Assembly (NCBI RefSeq): GCF_022581195.2
Contig: NC_061470.1
Location: forward strand, 8,370,001 to 8,434,000
Reading direction: 5' to 3'
Source of the DNA: Helicoverpa zea
Taxonomy: Eukaryota; Arthropoda; Insecta; Lepidoptera; Noctuidae
DNA: 64,000 bases
Shown here: positions 59,116 through 64,000 of the stretch, piece after piece
How positions within the stretch are numbered: position 1 is the stretch's first letter
Layout of the letters: each line of letters begins with the position of its first letter
Notes under the pieces: generated by a model
The model's database searches: none
What the model was told of the DNA's origin: nothing
Seen by the model: the letters and a program-made list of their open reading frames with translations, nothing else
Made by a program: the position numbers and the translations under genes

Positions 59116-62100
59116 ATGGACAAATGTGGGATTTGTCTTAAACCTGCCGTTGTGAGTATCTGTTTACTTAATTCATGCGTCGTCTCGAAATATATCGTCA
59201 ATATTTTTTTGTTTTCTTTAGGAGATTGTTATAAAAATAACGTCCCTGGCCATTCTGACTGCTTTACTTTTCACAAAACACAATTTTTGTGATGGATTTT
59301 GGTGGAATATTGTAGTGACTGTAGGTAGAAATGAGAAAAAACTTGACATTCGAAACCTGCCCGCGTATTTTTTTATTTTTTTTTGTCGGACCGTCTGTTT
59401 TTTTACGTCTGGCTCTGCGCTGTGTAAAAAACAACAGTGATCCTTTTTTTATGTACTTGAATAGTGAACCTTGGCATATGCTGTAGGTATCACAGGCATA
59501 TCTGATCAATAATAATAATAGCACTGCATTAAAAACAGTCTTGCACATAACAAGTTTTTTGGTTTTATTTATTAAGAAATGATGAACACTATGACCACTA
59601 GACTTAAATTTTATTACTATTTTATGTTTTATTTTATTGCAGTATATAAAAAAAGAGTGATAGAAGTATAGAAAATAAAGATCATAACATTACAGCTAGA
59701 ATATTGTGTATGTTCCAGCAACTGTTTGAGACAGGAAAGGATGGCATCTATGCCTGCTTCAAATGCCAGCCGCTCGTGCCTGAAGTGACTATTGGAGAAA
59801 ATGGCAACGACCAGACCGTGCCACAGACCTCCACCAACAACACGGAAGAGGTGCTTATTTATAAAAACGGTTTTATGCTATTTCTGTTTATCCTTTATTC
59901 TAAAAAAATATTCAGTATTAAAATAAAAAGAAATAATTAAAATTTAAAAAGGTATGATACAAAGGTATAACATTAACTAACAGTATACCATAAACCTTTT
60001 TACTAACACTACAGAGTTGTAGACTGCAACACTGGTATCAAATGGTAACACTATGGTAAAGAAAGAAACATTATAATGTAGCCAATGAAATCATACACTT
60101 ATTATGTACCCATATTAGAATTATGAGTCCAAATATCTTTGAGTCCAGTGTTACAGCTGCATTTTTGTACCTTCCAGGAGGGAATTGAAACATCATTGTA
60201 TTGTGGCCTGTGCCACAAGTCTTTTCAGAAGAATATGCAGCTACAGAACCATTTGCGCAACCACCGCGCCGAGAGACGCTTCATATGCACATACTGCAAT
60301 AAAGGTGAGCTTTATTACAACTAGATTTCAATGTATGGTAAAGACAGCATAGCTAATTTTGAATAAATAGGTGTACATACTATTATTAATTTATAATTTA
60401 TATACATATAAATGTGTAAGATAGCTGTCTCTCATAGTTTAACTGGCACCTCCCTCCTCGAAAAATCCCATAAACTTAAAAGTTTTTTTTAATGTTCCAC
60501 ACCCATTTAAGAAGTTATGGCATAGGAGATGAACAAACGCTTCACATACACATGTATCATTTTAGTAAGGAGGCTGGCAATTATGGACACACTAAGAGAC
60601 ATTTAATGGTTACTTAAGCCGTTCCTAAGTGCAGAATTTCTATGAGAATCTGTCACTAATAAAGGAGGGACTTAAGTAATCATTAAATGTGCGGGGGTTA
60701 GATTGGTTTCTCTGTCATATTGTGATGATAAAAGAATGTAAGTCGATAAAAATCCACTCGTTTTTTGTTTTGATCTCATTCTCGCGCTAAGTCGACAAAA
60801 AGACTGACACGATTAAATCTCGTTACGACCCACTGAATATCGATAAGTTGTCCAAAGTTAAGACTTTATTTATTTTCTGTAGAACGTCTTCTTTAACAAC
60901 TGAAAAATAAGGAGTCCAAATAATTGTAGTGTCTTTCAAATATCAAGCTGTAAGCTGCAAATAATATTGCCATTTGAAACAACTTTAAAATATTGGGTAG
61001 TTTTACAGCATATCAATCGAAAAAAAACTAGTAACATCATCACTTTGGGCTTTAATGATTAGAAATCCCTTTTTGTATTATATTTATTTTTTTATCGATA
61101 GATATTTTAATAAATAACTTTTTTGTAGCGTTCTCCCAGTCGAACAATTTGAGGGCGCACTTGCGTATCCACACTAATGAAAGACCCTTCAAGTGCTCCG
61201 AATGTGGGAAGGCCTTTACACAGGTATGACAAAAATATTGTTTTGTTAAATTTATTTTTGCAGGGATTTTTACAAACAAAGCAAACTAACAGGAACAAAG
61301 ATAAAAGGCGCAAAAATTTCGTGTCACATCACTGTCTCCCAAATTACGAAAGTGACCTAAAAAGCCTCCATTCCCTTGCCTAGAAGTCGGTGGCGAAATA
61401 AGCATATCATCATCCACTAGACACCGACTTCTAGGTCGATGCACCTAAGAAGTTTTTTTTTGCTTTTCAGTGTTTTTGGGAGTAGGGTTTTTTTTAAGGT
61501 TTTGTAAGTCACATGATGATATCTCAAATGTATAATTATTTGTTAAGTATGGTACTACTGTTATTTGATGGCAGGTTACGAATCTTAACAATCACGTTCG
61601 GCTGCATACTGGCGAGCGTCCGTTCGTCTGCCCGGAGCCTGGCTGTAATAAGGCTTATGCACAGGTAATAACAAAACTTCTTGAACTTCTACTAACACAA
61701 ACACATACGTAAACACGTACGTAGTTTGGTAGTTGACTATACTTCGGCCGTTCAGAGAATGCGTTCCTGACACCTATCAGTTAGTCACGACTAGTGATGG
61801 GCACAACATAACACTGAGTTCGTTACCGTTCCTTCAAAATGAACCGCCGCATTATTTTAAGATTATTTTCGTTTTAAATTGGCGGAATCATTTGTTTTAT
61901 ATTTTAGTTATTTAAGTGGAAACCAAAAAAAGGTAATATTCATATAATAAAATTGTTTTATTTATTCTTTGTTACAAGTACATTGAATTGAATGTGCGAA
62001 CAGAATATTAATCAGACTCCGATTTGCTTGAGGAGGTGGTGTCTTCATCATCATCTTCGCCTACATGTATAATTATATTATTATCAATAACAGAATCAAT

Positions 62101-64000
62101 CCTGATATCTCGGTCTAACAAAAGCCGGGTAATCAAATAAAAACAGATCGAAAACACTTGAAAAACGTGGTCTATGCGCACGAAACGACAACGGACGACT
62201 GTTTTAGCGTCACAAAATGGCGGCCCATAACGCCATTTGGGGTTACCATTTTTAATCTAAGTATAAAAATGCGGTTTGGTCATAGTTTTATTTTTATATT
62301 TCATAAAAGTTATAATTAAGTCTTATAGTCCATTATTTTCCAATTCTTAAAAAGAAAATCAAAACGTATTATTTTATATTATAACTGTATAAGAACAGAT
62401 TACGATACTTGCCTGTTATTTTTAGCACAGCACTACAAAATATAAACCGCTGACATAACCTTGTAATAGCGCAGTATAGATTTAGAAAAATATTGTTTAC
62501 CAAGTTATTTGACACTCAGTTTGGCACAAAATTATAACATTCATTGATTATTGATATAATAATGTTGTTTTAATGCTCCTCAATTGTTAAAACGGTAAAC
62601 AACCAGCAAAAATATTTTTATCGTAACTGCAACGCCATTGCAAAGTTACGTCGTCAGTTCAATCGCGACGTGTCAGGAACGCATTCTCTGAATGGCCGAA
62701 CTATAGGTCACAAAATAAAATCCATTATACTTCGGCCGTTCAGAGAATGCGTTCCTGACACCTATCAGTTAGTCACGACTAGTGATGGGCACAACATAAC
62801 ACTGAGTTCGTTACCGTTCCTTCAAAATGAACCGCCGCATTATTTTAAGATTATTTTCGTTTTAAATTGGCGGAATCATTTGTTTTATATTTTAGTTATT
62901 TAAGTGGAAACCAAAAAAAGGTAATATTCATATAATAAAATTGTTTTATTTATTCTTTGTTACAAGTACATTGAATTGAATGTGCGAACAGAATATTAAT
63001 CAGACTCCGATTTGCTTGAGGAGGTGGTGTCTTCATCATCATCTTCGCCTACATGTATAATTATATTATTATCAATAACAGAATCAATCCTGATATCTCG
63101 GTCTAACAAAAGCCGGGTAATCAAATAAAAACAGATCGAAAACACTTGAAAAACGTGGTCTATGCGCACGAAACGACAACGGACGACTGTTTTAGCGTCA
63201 CAAAATGGCGGCCCATAACGCCATTTGGGGTTACCATTTTTAATCTAAGTATAAAAATGCGGTTTGGTCATAGTTTTATTTTTATATTTCATAAACGTTA
63301 TAATTAAGTCTTATAGTCCATTATTTTCCAATTCTTAAAAAGAAAATCAAAACGTATTATTTTATATTATAACTGTATAAGAACAGATTACGATACTTGC
63401 CTGTTATTTTTAGCACAGCACTACAAAATATAAACCGCTGACATAACCTTGTAATAGCGCAGTATAGATTTAGAAAAATATTGTTTACCAAGTTATTTGA
63501 CACTCAGTTTGGCACAAAATTATAACATTCATTGATTATTGATATAATAATGTTGTTTTAATGCTCCTCAATTGTTAAAACGGTAAACAACCAGCAAAAA
63601 TATTTTTATCGTAACTGCAACGCCATTGCAAAGTTACGTCGTCAGTTCAATCGCGACGTGTCAGGAACGCATTCTCTGAATGGCCGAACTATAACAATAT
63701 CAGATTACCTTATATTACAAATTTGGTACAGCATCTTATAAGAATGTCACTTTCATATTTTATCGTTTTGATGCAAAAAAATATGTAATTTTTTCATAGA
63801 TAAATATAAGCAAATAAGTATTCAGTTTGATGTAAAGACCCTGTGTCACAGTTTTCATTTCCATACAGATTGCATAGAAAGTAACTATTTTTGACGACCA
63901 TAGACATGTGAATTATCTCCTTAATTCATTTCCTGAAATATTTGTCTGGTCAGGTGACGAATTTGAACCAGCATCGCAAGCGTCACCTGAACGGGCGGCC
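59116..64000 (+). CDS. C2H2 zinc-finger protein, 3'-truncated by the window
   Basis: Exons 59116-59151, 59719-59850, 60178-60304, 61129-61223, 61575-61664 and 63954-64000 (continuing) keep one frame; about 175 codons are visible. The product is probably a sequence-specific DNA-binding nuclear protein. The N-terminus has two Cys pairs (MDKCGICLKP... and ..YACFKCQ) that could hold one zinc, like a very short ZAD or zinc ribbon. Four fingers follow: YCGLCHKSFQKNMQLQNHLRNH; FICTYCNKAFSQSNNLRAHLRIH, split by an intron; FKCSECGKAFTQVTNLNNHVRLH, also split; and FVCPEPGCNKAYAQVTNLNQHRKRH with a CX4C spacing. Introns fall at equivalent places within fingers 2, 3 and 4. The exon 2 donor (gtgctt at 59851) is weak, so that border is less certain. 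The orthologue is not identified. Confidence 0.85.
61379..61435. repeat. 14-bp-stem inverted repeat
   Basis: cctagaagtcggtg is inverted as caccgacttctagg around a spacer of about 29 nt. It lies in the zinc-finger gene intron 4. It could be a relic MITE or a small hairpin; no further support. Confidence 0.55.
61742..62701 (-). mobile_element. TIR DNA element, 960 bp, copy 1
   Basis: The terminal inverted repeats cttcggccgttcagagaatg.. and ..cattctctgaatggccgaac run about 31 bp and are flanked by TATA. On the minus strand an open frame ends at 62008-62010. It has an acidic Ser-rich tail (GEDDDEDTTSSSKSESD), preceded by acceptor-like ttttatacttag near 62255 and followed by aataaa. A donor-like site (ggcaagta) lies upstream near 62410. 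This suggests a non-autonomous derivative keeping the last exon of a transposase-like gene. The superfamily is not determined. Confidence 0.85.
62730..63689 (-). mobile_element. TIR DNA element, 960 bp, copy 2
   Basis: It has the same length and orientation as copy 1 and is nearly identical. One difference I could see is aaaagtta in copy 1 versus aaacgtta here, near 63296. It is flanked by TATA on both sides. Only 28 bp (62702-62729) separate the two copies. Confidence 0.85.

Noticed and set aside
58980..59201. Minus-strand frame upstream of the zinc-finger start
   Set aside because: It overlaps the promoter and first exon of the zinc-finger gene and ends in a Gly/Ala run from the GC box.

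Overview
This window looks like nuclear genomic DNA from a moth, probably a noctuid or close relative. The genes have short coding exons with GT..AG introns, the proteins resemble Drosophila orthologues, the intergenic DNA is AT-rich, and the interspersed repeats are typically lepidopteran (a tRNA-derived SINE with A/B boxes, Helitrons ending CTAG between A and T, MITEs, foldback elements and a Ty1/copia element). Calls rest on reading the sequence and on recalled family knowledge; no search was run.

Ten protein genes are recognisable and their strands alternate strictly: (1) OSBP, minus, N-terminal part only; (2) AIFM3-like Rieske/flavoprotein oxidoreductase, plus; (3) mitoribosomal protein mL63, minus, with a copia element in its intron; (4) SPPL3-type intramembrane protease, plus; (5) CCDC86/Cgr1-family nucleolar protein, minus; (6) ARPC3, plus; (7) short-chain acyl-CoA dehydrogenase, minus; (8) POLDIP2 homologue, plus; (9) AMPK alpha catalytic subunit, minus; (10) a C2H2 zinc-finger protein, plus, running off the right edge. 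Four of the five divergent pairs have start codons only about 0.4 to 0.7 kb apart, so they probably share bidirectional promoters. The set is ordinary housekeeping: lipid transfer, redox, mitochondrial translation, protein shedding, ribosome biogenesis, actin nucleation, fatty-acid oxidation, mitochondrial/DNA maintenance and energy sensing. Nothing suggests that the genes form one pathway.

The accessory content sits in introns and the larger gaps. The AIFM3 intron (9384-16933) carries a 2.1-kb near-perfect inverted repeat, a second foldback MITE and other repeats. The mL63 intron holds an apparently intact 4.57-kb copia element with identical LTRs. SPPL3 has two Helitrons placed 4 and 18 nt behind consecutive splice donors; the larger contains a 122-bp tandem array, an antisense SINE and an exon-like segment that would end the protein early. 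The zinc-finger gene has two nearly identical 960-bp TIR elements in direct tandem in one intron. The long gap 25769-32274 and the 3' flank 41654-44223 contain repeats and no convincing gene.

I found no CRISPR array, operon, rRNA or tRNA gene. The items most worth following up are the long hairpin inside the AIFM3 transcription unit (possible endo-siRNA source), the young copia element with three CCHC knuckles, the Helitron that supplies part of a splice donor, and the possible truncated SPPL3 isoform.
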